Source of the DNA: Pontibacter beigongshangensis
GTDB lineage: Bacteria > Bacteroidota > Bacteroidia > Cytophagales > Hymenobacteraceae
DNA length: 64,000 bases
Assembly: GCF_014332515.1 (NCBI RefSeq)
Contig: NZ_VFSD01000001.1
Coordinates: 62,001 to 126,000 of the forward strand
Direction: 5' to 3'
Position 1 is the first letter of the stretch. Each line of letters opens with the position of its first letter. The notes under the pieces were generated by a model that worked only from the letters and a program-made list of their open reading frames with translations, did no database searches and was not told the DNA's origin. Positions 1-9,257 of the stretch are shown here, piece after piece. The position numbers and the translations under genes were made by a program.

Positions 1-1
1 A

Positions 2-781
2 GAGGTCTGGCGTTATCGCGATCTTTTAATAATGTTTGTTACCAGAGATTTTATCTCCGTGTATAAGCAAACGATTTTAGGCCCCATTTGGTTTTTTTTA
101 CAGCCACTGTTCACAACAATTACATTTACTATTGTCTTTGGTAGAATAGCAGGAATCTCAACAGGGGGAGTGCCTCCGCTTCTTTTCTATATGGCAGGTA
201 TAACCTGCTGGAATTATTTCTCTGCCTGCTTAACAGCCACTTCAAATACTTTTGTCGGAAATGCAAATATCTTCGGCAAGGTTTATTTTCCGAGGCTAAT
301 CACTCCTCTCTCTATCGTGGTGTCAAATATACTTAAATTTGGCGTTCAGTTTTTGTTATTCCTTGTGTTCCTTTTATATTATATGGTTACAGGAGACTCC
401 GTACAACCCAACATTTATTTATTACTGGTACCGTTCCTTATAATATTGATGGCCGTCATATCTATGGGTTTTGGAATGATTATTTCAGCTATGACGACAA
501 GATACCGGGACCTTCACTTTCTTATTGGGTTTGGGGTACAACTAGCGATGTATGGTTCAACGGTCATTTATCCTGTATCAGAAATACCTGAAAAATACAA
601 GACTTTTATCATGGCCAATCCTATGTCTTCTATTATAGAAGTATTCCGCTTTGCTTTTCTGGGTTCGGGTACGCTTCAATGGTCTTATATAGCTTATCCA
701 ACTGTTTTTGCCGCTGTTATTTTAGTTTTAGGGGTGATTGTATTTAATAAGGTAGAAAAAACGTTTATAGATACTGTTTAG
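2..781 (+). CDS. wzm: Polysaccharide ABC exporter permease (Wzm-like), 5' partial
   Basis: Membrane subunit of an ABC-2 type exporter that moves finished polysaccharide across the inner membrane, working with the ATPase that starts 5 bases downstream. The protein has about six hydrophobic segments and the family's N-terminal motif VYKQTILGPIWFF. The first ATG is at 32, but the frame is open back to the window edge and the upstream codons read EVWRYRDLLI. That matches the conserved pre-membrane segment of this family, so the ATG at 32 is internal and the true start lies outside the window. The family is usually 270-290 residues, which also implies missing N-terminal sequence. Function is known for the family; the glycan is unknown. 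Confidence 0.9.
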   Translation, partial: EVWRYRDLLIMFVTRDFISVYKQTILGPIWFFLQPLFTTITFTIVFGRIAGISTGGVPPLLFYMAGITCWNYFSACLTATSNTFVGNANIFGKVYFPRLITPLSIVVSNILKFGVQFLLFLVFLLYYMVTGDSVQPNIYLLLVPFLIILMAVISMGFGMIISAMTTRYRDLHFLIGFGVQLAMYGSTVIYPVSEIPEKYKTFIMANPMSSIIEVFRFAFLGSGTLQWSYIAYPTVFAAVILVLGVIVFNKVEKTFIDTV

Positions 782-786
782 ATAAT

Positions 787-2052
787 ATGGGTACTGCAAT
801 AAAAGTTGAAAATTTATCCAAACAATACAGGTTAGGCGAAGTTGGCACTGGTACTATTTCGCATGACCTGAACAGGTGGTGGCATAAAATTCGGGGGAAA
901 GAAGATCCATATCTTAAACTAGGAGAGGTAAACGATAGGGCAACTAAGGGAACAAGCGATTATGTATGGGCGCTGCGAGATATAAATTTCGAGGTGCAAC
1001 AAGGGGAGGTTTTAGGTATTATTGGTAAAAATGGAGCAGGGAAGTCAACCCTGTTAAAATTACTATCCCGCGTTGCGTCACCCACTATAGGAACTATAAA
1101 AGCAAAAGGCAGAATTGCCTCCTTGCTAGAAGTAGGCACAGGTTTTAATAATGAATTGACCGGGCGTGAGAACGTGTTTTTAAATGGTGCGATCTTGGGT
1201 ATGACAAAAGCTGAGATCAAATCAAAGTTTGATGAAATTGTTGCTTTCTCAGGGACAGAACGATATATAGATACGCCTGTAAAACGCTACTCTTCAGGTA
1301 TGAGAGTACGTCTGGCTTTTGCCGTGGCAGCGCACTTAGAGTCTGAGATACTTATTGTAGATGAGGTTCTGGCAGTTGGAGATGCCGAATTTCAAAATAA
1401 AGCTATTGGGAAGATGCAGGATGTTGCATCAGGCGAAGGAAGAACTGTACTATTTGTAAGTCATAATATGGCTTCTGTTGCTGCTTTGTGTAATAGAGGG
1501 CTTTTACTTGCAAATGGCACTGTTAATGCCTTGGGAGAAATACATGATATTATAGGTAAATATTTAATTATTAATAACAAAGACATAGCTACAAAATATA
1601 CCTTTCAAAATGATGGCATTGTGCGTGATGTTTGGATCAACTCAGCACATATTGAAAGCAATGAAGTATCTAATAATAACGTTATTTCTGGAAGTGAAAT
1701 AAAGATTATTGTACAATATATAGCCTTGCATACAAACTTAAAATGTTCACTACATATTGGGATATATGATAATTATGGAGACAAACTTGTCCATTTAGGA
1801 TCTGTTTATAGTGGTTTCGATACCTTTAGAACAGAGAAGAACGGAATTATTGAGTGTGTGATCCCTAAATTTCCCTTAGTTGAAGGAAAATACACGATTA
1901 ATATTTCGCTGCATTTGAACGGTAGACCCTACCATAAAATAAAAGACGCCTTATCACTAATTGTAGAAAATGGAGACTTTTTTGGCAGTGGTAAATTGCC
2001 TAATCCTAAAGAGTCAAAGATATTAGTGAATCATAACTGGAATCTTTCTTAA
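787..2052 (+). CDS. wzt: Polysaccharide ABC exporter ATPase with C-terminal glycan-binding domain (Wzt-like)
   Basis: ATP-binding subunit partnering the permease just upstream. Residues 1-240 form the nucleotide-binding domain: Walker A GKNGAGKST at 80-88, signature YSSGM at about 169-173, Walker B with DE inside ILIVDEVLAVGD at 189-200, and a switch histidine near 227. Residues of about 260-421 are beta-rich and resemble the Wzt C-terminal carbohydrate-binding domain, which in studied systems recognises the capped end of the polymer before export. The insertion between the first strand and Walker A (about residues 20-60) is typical of O-antigen and teichoic acid exporters. The next gene starts one base after this stop, so the three are probably co-transcribed. 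Confidence 0.93.
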   Translation: MGTAIKVENLSKQYRLGEVGTGTISHDLNRWWHKIRGKEDPYLKLGEVNDRATKGTSDYVWALRDINFEVQQGEVLGIIGKNGAGKSTLLKLLSRVASPTIGTIKAKGRIASLLEVGTGFNNELTGRENVFLNGAILGMTKAEIKSKFDEIVAFSGTERYIDTPVKRYSSGMRVRLAFAVAAHLESEILIVDEVLAVGDAEFQNKAIGKMQDVASGEGRTVLFVSHNMASVAALCNRGLLLANGTVNALGEIHDIIGKYLIINNKDIATKYTFQNDGIVRDVWINSAHIESNEVSNNNVISGSEIKIIVQYIALHTNLKCSLHIGIYDNYGDKLVHLGSVYSGFDTFRTEKNGIIECVIPKFPLVEGKYTINISLHLNGRPYHKIKDALSLIVENGDFFGSGKLPNPKESKILVNHNWNLS

Positions 2053-2053
2053 A

Positions 2054-3139
2054 ATGGGTATTGTTAACTCTATAAAATTTAGAGCTTCAAGGCAGTACTC
2101 GAAGTTTCTAAAGTCTATTCTCTCCTTTAGAGCAAAATTGGCTAATTCTGAAAAAGTTGTTATATGGGCAGCCAAATCACCAAGGAGAAGCTCTTTGTAC
2201 TATTTTTTGTTAAGTTCAAGTTTTGACCGTGAGCATTATAGTGTTTTAAAGGGGAAATTAATTCATATAAAGCATGATAGTAGTGGTATATCACATGATG
2301 CAACTTTAAGGAGAAATATTCATCGAATTGAAAAGGGGTTAACCACAATTCCTTTAAGAAAAACATTTGCTCAGGACTATATTAATGAAACCATATATGC
2401 TTATGAGAATATGGTTCAGGATTCATCTGATCATAACACACTTAAATGGGCAACTGATGTATTAAGTTTATACTTTCGAACAGTTGATCCAACAACAGTT
2501 ATTGAGGTAGCTAAAAAAAGGTTTTTACAGGTAAAAGGTACTTCTATAAACTCTGTAAGCAACTTTATACCATATTACAGAAAAGATAATGTTAAAAGTG
2601 ATATCGAATTTGATTCTTTTCAACAACTTTGCTTACAACGCAGATCCGTTAGATGGTATCAGGATTCTAAAGTTCCGATAGACCTAATATACAAGGCTGT
2701 TTCGGCGGCACTACATTCACCTAGTGCTTGTAATCGGCAGCCATACCGATTTGTTTTTGTTGATGATCCCGAACAACTTAAAATAGCTGGAAATCTGCCG
2801 ATGGGGATTAAAACATTTTCCCATAATGTTCCATTAATTGGTATACTTATAGGAGACCTTTCTGCCTATTTTGATGAGAGAGATAGGCACATTATTTATA
2901 TAGATGGGGGATTAGCTGCGATGAGCTTTATGTTTGCTCTTGAAACCTTGGGACTTTCTTCCTGTCCCATTAACTGGCCTGATATTGAAGAAAGAGAACG
3001 GGGATTAGAAAAATTTTTAAAGTTAAAGCCGCATGAACGTGGAATTATGTTTTTTTCTATTGGATATCCATTAGAGGAAGGTCAAATTCCTTACTCCCAA
3101 AAAAAGACTATTGACAATATTATTAAATATCACAAATAA
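2054..3139 (+). CDS. Nitroreductase-family protein of the polysaccharide locus
   Basis: 361-residue protein whose C-terminal half (about 190-350) has the nitroreductase fold signature: RRSVRWY at 196-202, which in the family contacts FMN, followed by a PSACNRQPYRF segment. The N-terminal 180 residues are extra and match no domain I recognise. The gene abuts the pyruvyl transferase, whose start codon follows this stop directly. Nitroreductase-like proteins occur beside polysaccharide pyruvyl transferases in other bacterial glycan loci, which suggests a redox step on the sugar, donor or lipid; that role is inference. The gene is strongly AT-rich, like its neighbours to about 9,200. Confidence 0.8.
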   Translation: MGIVNSIKFRASRQYSKFLKSILSFRAKLANSEKVVIWAAKSPRRSSLYYFLLSSSFDREHYSVLKGKLIHIKHDSSGISHDATLRRNIHRIEKGLTTIPLRKTFAQDYINETIYAYENMVQDSSDHNTLKWATDVLSLYFRTVDPTTVIEVAKKRFLQVKGTSINSVSNFIPYYRKDNVKSDIEFDSFQQLCLQRRSVRWYQDSKVPIDLIYKAVSAALHSPSACNRQPYRFVFVDDPEQLKIAGNLPMGIKTFSHNVPLIGILIGDLSAYFDERDRHIIYIDGGLAAMSFMFALETLGLSSCPINWPDIEERERGLEKFLKLKPHERGIMFFSIGYPLEEGQIPYSQKKTIDNIIKYHK

Positions 3140-4270
3140 ATGTATATTCAAATAGATAAGGCTGGCTTTGTTAATAAGGGCGCTGAGTTAATGCTTCATG
3201 CCATCACTGAACGATTAAGTAAAGAGCACCAACTTGATCCTAAATTTGTCTATGGCAGAAACTACTTAAACAAAAAAACAGATGAGCTCATTAGAAGAAA
3301 TGGCTTGTTCAAGAAATTTGAGTTTCAAAGATATAGGTTGCCTCTAGAAAAGGTCATGCACCAAAAAAGGCTTGATCCTTTTGGTCTGGTAAAGGAGGAA
3401 AGTGTTCAGGTAATACTAGATGCTGGTGGTTTTCAATTTGGGGATCAGTGGGTTGGATCTAATAGTGTTGAAAAAAATCAAGAAATAAAAAACTATTACC
3501 AAAAATATAAAGAAAGAGGTGCAAAAATAATTTTCTTACCTCAAGCTTTTGGACCTTTTAAAGAAAAGCTTTCTAAAGAGCAAATTAATATTGTATTTGA
3601 GAATGCTGATTTAATGTATGCAAGAGATCCTATTTCATTTCAATACCTCACTGAAATTTTTGGGAATCATAAGAAAATTAAACAAGCACCGGATTTTACG
3701 ATATTATTACATCCAGACATAAACCTTTCACTTTATCAATTAGTAAAGGATGCGGTTTGCATAGTGCCAAATGCCAAAATGGTTTCGCATACCTCAACTG
3801 ACGTTGCAAATAACTACTATAATTTTTTAGTGAATCTTACTAAATTTTTTATTGAAAAAGGTGAAAAAGTAGTTTTACTGAATCATGAAAGTGTAGGTGA
3901 TTATAAAATTATGTCTCAAATCTCTGAATCAGTAAATAATCAGGTTGTATTGCTAAATGAATTAAATGCTCTACAAGTTAAAGCTGTTATCGGCCATACT
4001 AAACTTTTAATTTCATCAAGATTCCATGGTGTAGTAAGTGGACTAAACCAGCAAGTTCCAACCTTTTGTACGAGTTGGTCTCACAAATATGATGAGTTAT
4101 TAAAACTGTATGGCTGCTCGAATGCCATACTCGATGTAAATGCAAATATTGATACAACTCTCCAGCAGATTAGTGAAAGAAGTACTCAAGTAGCCTCCAA
4201 TGATCGGCTTGCTGAACTGAAGGGACAAGTAAATAAAATGTGGAAAGATATCATAGATTTAATTAACTGA
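3140..4270 (+). CDS. Polysaccharide pyruvyl transferase family protein
   Basis: 376 residues matching the pyruvyl transferase (CsaB/WcaK-like) family, which transfers a pyruvyl group from phosphoenolpyruvate to a sugar to form a ketal. The N-terminus (MYIQIDKAGFVNKGAELML) has the family's early glycine-containing loop, and the C-terminal half contains the conserved SSRFHGVVSG motif with the arginine and histidine expected at the active site. The ATG starts immediately after the TAA of the nitroreductase gene, so the two are translationally close. If active, it would give the glycan a negative charge. The acceptor sugar cannot be read from the sequence. Confidence 0.85.
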   Translation: MYIQIDKAGFVNKGAELMLHAITERLSKEHQLDPKFVYGRNYLNKKTDELIRRNGLFKKFEFQRYRLPLEKVMHQKRLDPFGLVKEESVQVILDAGGFQFGDQWVGSNSVEKNQEIKNYYQKYKERGAKIIFLPQAFGPFKEKLSKEQINIVFENADLMYARDPISFQYLTEIFGNHKKIKQAPDFTILLHPDINLSLYQLVKDAVCIVPNAKMVSHTSTDVANNYYNFLVNLTKFFIEKGEKVVLLNHESVGDYKIMSQISESVNNQVVLLNELNALQVKAVIGHTKLLISSRFHGVVSGLNQQVPTFCTSWSHKYDELLKLYGCSNAILDVNANIDTTLQQISERSTQVASNDRLAELKGQVNKMWKDIIDLIN

Positions 4271-4284
4271 ACCAAGGTTGCTCG

Positions 4285-5169
4285 ATGGACGAAAGAATTG
4301 TAGTAGTCATACCCACCTTTGGGAGAAATAGTTTACTAGAAAGAACTCTTGAAAGTCTAGCTAAATGTGATTTGCCACAGGAATTTCACAAAACTATTAT
4401 TATTGAAAATGGACCTAAAGGGAATGCAGAATTAGTTAGTGCTAAATTTACGAACAGCTTAAATATACAATATTTATATTGTGAAGTAGCGAATAAAAGT
4501 TCTGCTCTGAATGAAGCTCTAAAGTTTGTTGATGATAATTCTTGGGTTATTTTCTTTGATGATGATATAAGGTTATCTCCTCCTGTCATAAAAGCATATT
4601 TTAAAGCTTTCACTGATTATGGACACGCCTTTTTTTATGGTGGCCCGGTTGATGTAGATTACCAAAGGATACCTTCTAAATATTATGCTTTGCATTTGCC
4701 ATTTTCCGCTAGGGGCTGGGAGCATAATGAAGGTTCTCCATTACTACCCAATTATTTGCTTGGCTGCAATTGGGGTGTTTCAAAACGGAATCTGCAAAAA
4801 GTTGGAACATTCGATTCCAATTTCGGCCCTAATTCTGCTACTGGTGCTGTAGGGCAAGAACATAATATGATGTTTCGCTTATATGACTTTGGTGTAAAAC
4901 CTAAGTATATTTCTGATGCAAAGGTATGGCACTATGTTCCAAAAGAAAGATCTTCTTTAAGTTGGGCTTTAAAAAGGAAATTTAAAGGTGGAGTTAGTTA
5001 TGGTATCCAAAAAAAAGATAATTTAGCTCATACCATTGATACTGAAATAAAGAGATCATTTATTTCATTACTCAAAGCGATTCTTAAAATTAATAGAACA
5101 AGTACTATATACAATTTATTTAATTTATTTTTTTTATTTGGAATTAGGAGAGGTGTTAAAACGAAATAA
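4285..5169 (+). CDS. Glycosyltransferase family 2
   Basis: 294-residue GT-A fold enzyme. It begins with the strand-loop VVVIPTFGRNSLL and carries an acidic FFDDDIRL motif at about 91-97, which in the family binds the metal and nucleotide-sugar. The C-terminal tail (about 255-294) is hydrophobic and may associate with the membrane. The 3' end overlaps the start of the next gene by 32 bases if the TTG at 5138 is used. Sugar and acceptor specificity cannot be predicted. Confidence 0.85.
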   Translation: MDERIVVVIPTFGRNSLLERTLESLAKCDLPQEFHKTIIIENGPKGNAELVSAKFTNSLNIQYLYCEVANKSSALNEALKFVDDNSWVIFFDDDIRLSPPVIKAYFKAFTDYGHAFFYGGPVDVDYQRIPSKYYALHLPFSARGWEHNEGSPLLPNYLLGCNWGVSKRNLQKVGTFDSNFGPNSATGAVGQEHNMMFRLYDFGVKPKYISDAKVWHYVPKERSSLSWALKRKFKGGVSYGIQKKDNLAHTIDTEIKRSFISLLKAILKINRTSTIYNLFNLFFLFGIRRGVKTK

Positions 5170-6304
5170 GCTAAGAATATTATTTATTTCCCATGATGCT
5201 TCTCTTTACGGAGCAACCAGATCAATGGTTGAATTAGCTGAATCATTACAAAATTATTATGAAATTGATCCATATTTTATCTTGCCACGTGAGGGCGTTT
5301 TAGAGCAAACTTTAAAGGATAAAAACTTTCGATATAGTATTGTTAAATATCAATGGACAGTTCATGGGCTTGGTAGTTCAATTCAAAGTCAAATAAAGAG
5401 GATCGTCAAGAATCTTCAATTAAGAAAACAAACTAATAGACTATTAAATGAGTTAAATCCAAATTTTATTTATATCAACACCTCTGTATCTGTTTTCCCT
5501 TCATTCTATGCCTTTTTCAAGAAAATACCTTTTGCTATTCATTTAAGAGAATTTGGCGATTTAGATTATAGTTTAAGTCCTGATTTTAATGGAATTCTTT
5601 TAAAGATTTCTTCTCGGATATCTAAGTATGTGATTGCAAATTCTTATGCTGTTAAAAGTTACTATTTTGATAAATACAAAATATTATCAACTGTGCTATA
5701 CAATGGCTTAAGCTATGAAAAGGACTTTTATCAGAAGAAGTCACTCAGAGAAATTGCAAAGAGTAATTATACTTCTACTTTTAAATTTGCTATCATAGGA
5801 AGGATAAGAGAAGAAAAAGGCCAATTATTAGCACTTCAAGCCTTGAATTATTTAAAAAATAATAACATTGCAGCAAATTTAGAAATTATCGGTGGCGGAG
5901 ATATTGCTCCAATAAAAGATTTTGTAGAAGAGAATGGCTTAGAAAGTATTGTAACTATTGTAGGCCAGGTAGAAGATGTTGATCTATACTATCCTAAAAT
6001 CGACTGTGTTCTTGTGTGCTCAACAAACGAGGCTTTCGGTAGAATAAGTGTAGAAGCTATGTCCTTCGGTATTCCAGTTTTAGGACTAAAAAATGCTGGT
6101 ACGTTAGAGATAGTAGAAGATAGAGTAACAGGACTTACATTTTCAAATAATTATATTGATTTAGCTGAAAAAATGATTCTTATAAAAGAAGATATTAATC
6201 TATATAATTCACTTTCTTATAATGGATGGAATCATGCTAAAAATAACTTTAACCTAGAGAAGTATTCCGAGACTTTTTTTAAAAATTATTTAGCTAATAT
6301 TTAA
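5138..6304 (+). CDS. Glycosyltransferase family 4
   Basis: 388-residue GT-B enzyme with an N-terminal LRILFISHDASLYGA region (acceptor domain) and a C-terminal donor domain with the E-x7-E motif in NEAFGRISVEAMSFG. The start is uncertain. No ATG precedes the conserved LRILFISH segment; a TTG at 5138 or a GTG at 5153 in the same frame could serve, and AGGAG at 5146-5150 is too close to the GTG for a classical ribosome binding site. Coupling to the upstream GT2 gene, which ends at 5169, is likely. The gene is followed by a large palindrome rather than by another overlapping gene. Confidence 0.83.
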   Translation: MELGEVLKRNKLRILFISHDASLYGATRSMVELAESLQNYYEIDPYFILPREGVLEQTLKDKNFRYSIVKYQWTVHGLGSSIQSQIKRIVKNLQLRKQTNRLLNELNPNFIYINTSVSVFPSFYAFFKKIPFAIHLREFGDLDYSLSPDFNGILLKISSRISKYVIANSYAVKSYYFDKYKILSTVLYNGLSYEKDFYQKKSLREIAKSNYTSTFKFAIIGRIREEKGQLLALQALNYLKNNNIAANLEIIGGGDIAPIKDFVEENGLESIVTIVGQVEDVDLYYPKIDCVLVCSTNEAFGRISVEAMSFGIPVLGLKNAGTLEIVEDRVTGLTFSNNYIDLAEKMILIKEDINLYNSLSYNGWNHAKNNFNLEKYSETFFKNYLANI

Positions 6305-6313
6305 TTTGCTAAT

Positions 6314-6369
6314 TATAGTTATGGGTATTTAATAAACTCTTAAGAGTTAATTAAATACCCATAACTATA
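6314..6369. terminator. 56-base near-perfect palindrome, possible bidirectional terminator
   Basis: Arms TATAGTTATGGGTATTTAA at 6314-6332 and its exact reverse complement at 6351-6369 are joined by an inner palindrome that differs from full symmetry at a single pair. It sits 9 bases after the stop of the GT4 gene. It lacks a clear T run, so termination is an inference. It could also be a recombination or protein-binding site. Confidence 0.6.
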
Positions 6370-6451
6370 GGTCAAAAGGCTAAGCTGAGTAACTTACACA
6401 CACAGCTTCACTTAATACCAAAAAATATTTTTCAAAATTATTTAAATATTA

Positions 6452-7441
6452 ATGAACTCAGCCTTTACAATTTGCTCTAACAATTATTTAGCCAGGGCGA
6501 AGGTTGTTGCAGATACCTTTACGCTGCATCATCCTGAATCAAAGTTCTTTATTTTTCTAATAGACCAGTTTGATTCAAGACTTGATTATAGTATTTTTGA
6601 AAGTTATACTTTAATCAAAATTCAGGATATAGTGCCTAATATTGATGAGTTAGCAAATAAATATAATATCATTGAGTTAAGTACTGCAGTAAAGCCAGCA
6701 GTTTTCATTTTCCTTTTTAGCAAGTTTAAATTTAAGCAGATTACTTATCTGGATCCAGATTTACAAATATTTGATGCTTTCACTGAAGTTGAAGAAGCAT
6801 TGCTTACTCATAATATTGTCTTAACCCCCCATTTTTGTTCTCCAATTGATGATGGTAAATATCCTTCTGATCTAAATTTTATTCCTTTTGGTATTTATAA
6901 TTTAGGGTTTATAGCCGTGAAATTTACTGACGAGTCTCAGCGGTTTTTAGAATGGTGGCATAACAGGTTAATGAAGTACTGTTATATAAATCCTAGCAAC
7001 GGCATGTTTACAGATCAGTTGTGGGTTAACTACGCACCTGTTTATTTTGAAGGTTGCTTTATTATAAAGCATTTGGGATATAATATGGCCAACTGGAATC
7101 TATATGAACGTCATCTTTCACCTAGCGGACAAAGCTTTGTAGTTAATAATGAGTTTAGCCTAAAGTTTTTTCATTTTAGTCATTATCAGTTCGATGCCCC
7201 TGAATCTATTTCTAAATTTCAAACCAGGTATACATTTGACGAAAGAAAGGATATAATTCCCTTGTTCGAAAGCTATAGGTTGAAGCTAATTCATAATAAG
7301 CAGGAAGAATTCAGTAAAATTTCATCCTGTTATCAACAAATATATTTGGAAAATAAAGAAGCAAGAGAAAAGGAATATTATACCTTTAATAGGAAGTTAA
7401 GAGTCAAACTTAATATTATTTTAAAGCGTCTTTTAGGATAA
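6452..7441 (+). CDS. Nucleotide-sugar glycosyltransferase, GT-A type with DPD motif
   Basis: 329-residue protein starting MNSAFTICSNNYLARAKVV, the opening of a family of putative sugar transferases distantly like GT8. ITYLDPDLQIFD carries a DPD at 101-103 in place of DxD. Further on it has GIYNLGFIAVK and FFHFSHYQFD, both typical of this group. It is the first gene after the 56-base palindrome and sits about 150 bases from the previous gene, so it may start a new transcript. Biochemical activity in this group is poorly known; the donor sugar is unknown. Confidence 0.75.
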   Translation: MNSAFTICSNNYLARAKVVADTFTLHHPESKFFIFLIDQFDSRLDYSIFESYTLIKIQDIVPNIDELANKYNIIELSTAVKPAVFIFLFSKFKFKQITYLDPDLQIFDAFTEVEEALLTHNIVLTPHFCSPIDDGKYPSDLNFIPFGIYNLGFIAVKFTDESQRFLEWWHNRLMKYCYINPSNGMFTDQLWVNYAPVYFEGCFIIKHLGYNMANWNLYERHLSPSGQSFVVNNEFSLKFFHFSHYQFDAPESISKFQTRYTFDERKDIIPLFESYRLKLIHNKQEEFSKISSCYQQIYLENKEAREKEYYTFNRKLRVKLNIILKRLLG

Positions 7442-7462
7442 AATATAAATTATTTATTTAAA

Positions 7463-7486
7463 CACTTACTGTAAAAACAGTAGGTG
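7463..7486 (+). terminator. Hairpin after the DPD-motif transferase gene
   Basis: CACTTACTGT, a four-base AAAA loop, and ACAGTAGGTG pair as a 10-bp stem with one G-T pair, about 20 bases past the stop at 7441. No strong T run follows, so it may be a weak terminator or an mRNA 3' stabiliser. Confidence 0.5.
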
Positions 7487-7531
7487 AAAATAAAATTTCA
7501 TTAGTTTTTATCTTTTTAAGTAGCATTTAGA

Positions 7532-8371
7532 TTGAATACTAAAGCTGTTGTTGTTATACCAGTACACTCTGAAACGCCTAGTACTGATGAATTGTTAGCT
7601 TTTGAACAATGCTATACGATTCTGTCAAATCATGATATTGTCGTTGTTCATCCTAAAGGCTTAGATTTATCAAGGTACTTGGCTATTGTACCAGGTCTGA
7701 AGAACTTGGGTATTGATCCTATCTGGCAATCAAGCTTGAAAAATTATAATAGGTTAAAATGCAGCTACTTTTTCTATAGCCTCTTTTCCTCTTATGACTA
7801 CTTATTGACTTATGAACTAGATGCTTATATTTTTAGAAATGAATTAGTAGATTGGTGCCATTCAGGATATAGTTATATAGGAGCTCCATGGTTTGAGGGA
7901 TATTCTCAACCAGTGATTCCTAGTAAATTTATTCCTGGTGGTAATTCAGGTTTTTCCTTAAGGAATGTGCAAGACTGCTTAAGAGTTTTGAAAAGGATTC
8001 ATCAGCTTGAAAGGCTAAATAGGCTCTATAAGAAGCTTAAGCTTCAAACTTTTTGTTCTTTTCCTACTTTTTTAAAATTGACTAGCATAAAAAAAGCCTT
8101 TAATATTAAAGATACTTATTATTTAGGGTATATTTTAGCAAATCATTTCGTGAATGAGGATAAGTTTTGGTCTGTATGGGTACCTTCCATATATACTGAT
8201 TTCAAGGTGGCACCACACCATGTAGCATTAAAATTTAGTTTTGAAGTTAATCCTGAACACCTTTATAAATTAAATCATGAGACGCTTCCCTTCGGATGTC
8301 ATGCATGGTTAAAATATGATAAGTCTTTTTGGCTTAATTATATACCTTATCAGGATGGTTCTGAAAACTGA
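7532..8371 (+). CDS. DUF5672-like protein, probable glycosyltransferase
   Basis: 279 residues resembling the DUF5672 family, seen in glycan loci but largely uncharacterised. Supporting segments are KAVVVIPVHSE at the start, TYELDAYIF with the acidic LDAY that occupies the DxD position, YIGAPWFEGY, and GGNSGFSLRN. The start is a TTG, chosen because the conserved strand begins three residues later and no ATG is available. A transferase fold is inferred from motifs and context; no activity can be assigned. Confidence 0.72.
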   Translation: MNTKAVVVIPVHSETPSTDELLAFEQCYTILSNHDIVVVHPKGLDLSRYLAIVPGLKNLGIDPIWQSSLKNYNRLKCSYFFYSLFSSYDYLLTYELDAYIFRNELVDWCHSGYSYIGAPWFEGYSQPVIPSKFIPGGNSGFSLRNVQDCLRVLKRIHQLERLNRLYKKLKLQTFCSFPTFLKLTSIKKAFNIKDTYYLGYILANHFVNEDKFWSVWVPSIYTDFKVAPHHVALKFSFEVNPEHLYKLNHETLPFGCHAWLKYDKSFWLNYIPYQDGSEN

Positions 8372-8418
8372 TATAGCAGAACTAGCATTTTATTATTTCG
8401 TAGTAGGCAATTTTTCTA

Positions 8419-9216
8419 ATGAAAGCTCCTTACCCTAAAATATCTGTCATTACCGCATCCTATAATCAAGGTCATAGAATAGAGGAAACATTTAAAAATG
8501 TACAACAGCAAAATTATCCTAATCTCGAGTATATAGTAATAGACGGTGCAAGTACAGATAACACTCTTGATATTATAAAAAAATATGAAACTTTCATTTC
8601 CATTTGGATAAGCGAACCAGATACAGGAGTATACAATGCCATGAACAAAGGCATTGCTATGGCTACAGGTGATCTTATTTATTTTTTAAACGTTGGGGAT
8701 AGCTTCTATAGTGATAACGTTTTATTAAAGGCGGGAGAGTTTGCATTAAAATATAATACAGCCGATTTATTATATGGTGATGCCTGGCTACTATATAATA
8801 CTGGGAAAGTTGAAAAAAGGGAAACAGCTTATTTAAGCAAAATCAATTTATTTCAGAAGATGATATGTCATCAAACTATCTTTGCCAAGAGAAGGCTGTT
8901 TTTAGAAAATGGCGGGTTCGATGAGCAATATAAGATTAAAGCTGATTATGAATGGTTATTGAGAAACATATTCAAAGGAGCGACCCATAAGTACATAGAT
9001 TTAGATGTTTGTTATTACGAAGTTGAAGGGATGAGCGCTTTTGGATACAGTAAAATTAGCGTTTTCGAATCTCCAAAGATTGTTGAAAAATATTTTTCGC
9101 CACTGGCATTTAAATTTATTACTCGTTTTATCTTAAATACCAAAGTTACAGGAATAACTACCTCTCATTTAAGATCTAAATTGTTTTTATCCTTATGTGA
9201 CAAACTTATTCATTAA
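8419..9216 (+). CDS. Glycosyltransferase family 2
   Basis: 265-residue GT-A enzyme of the WcaE/PGL-type subgroup: ISVITASYNQG at the N-terminus, VIDGASTDNTLDII, then EPDTGVYNAMNKGI. At the usual metal-binding position it has LNVGDSFY, where many relatives have a DD pair, so the second acidic residue is retained but the first is replaced. The gene stands alone between two spacers of about 45 bases. Target sugar unknown. Confidence 0.85.
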   Translation: MKAPYPKISVITASYNQGHRIEETFKNVQQQNYPNLEYIVIDGASTDNTLDIIKKYETFISIWISEPDTGVYNAMNKGIAMATGDLIYFLNVGDSFYSDNVLLKAGEFALKYNTADLLYGDAWLLYNTGKVEKRETAYLSKINLFQKMICHQTIFAKRRLFLENGGFDEQYKIKADYEWLLRNIFKGATHKYIDLDVCYYEVEGMSAFGYSKISVFESPKIVEKYFSPLAFKFITRFILNTKVTGITTSHLRSKLFLSLCDKLIH

Positions 9217-9257
9217 ACATATTCAAAGTCTGGCCCTTTTGATTTTATTCTTACCTT

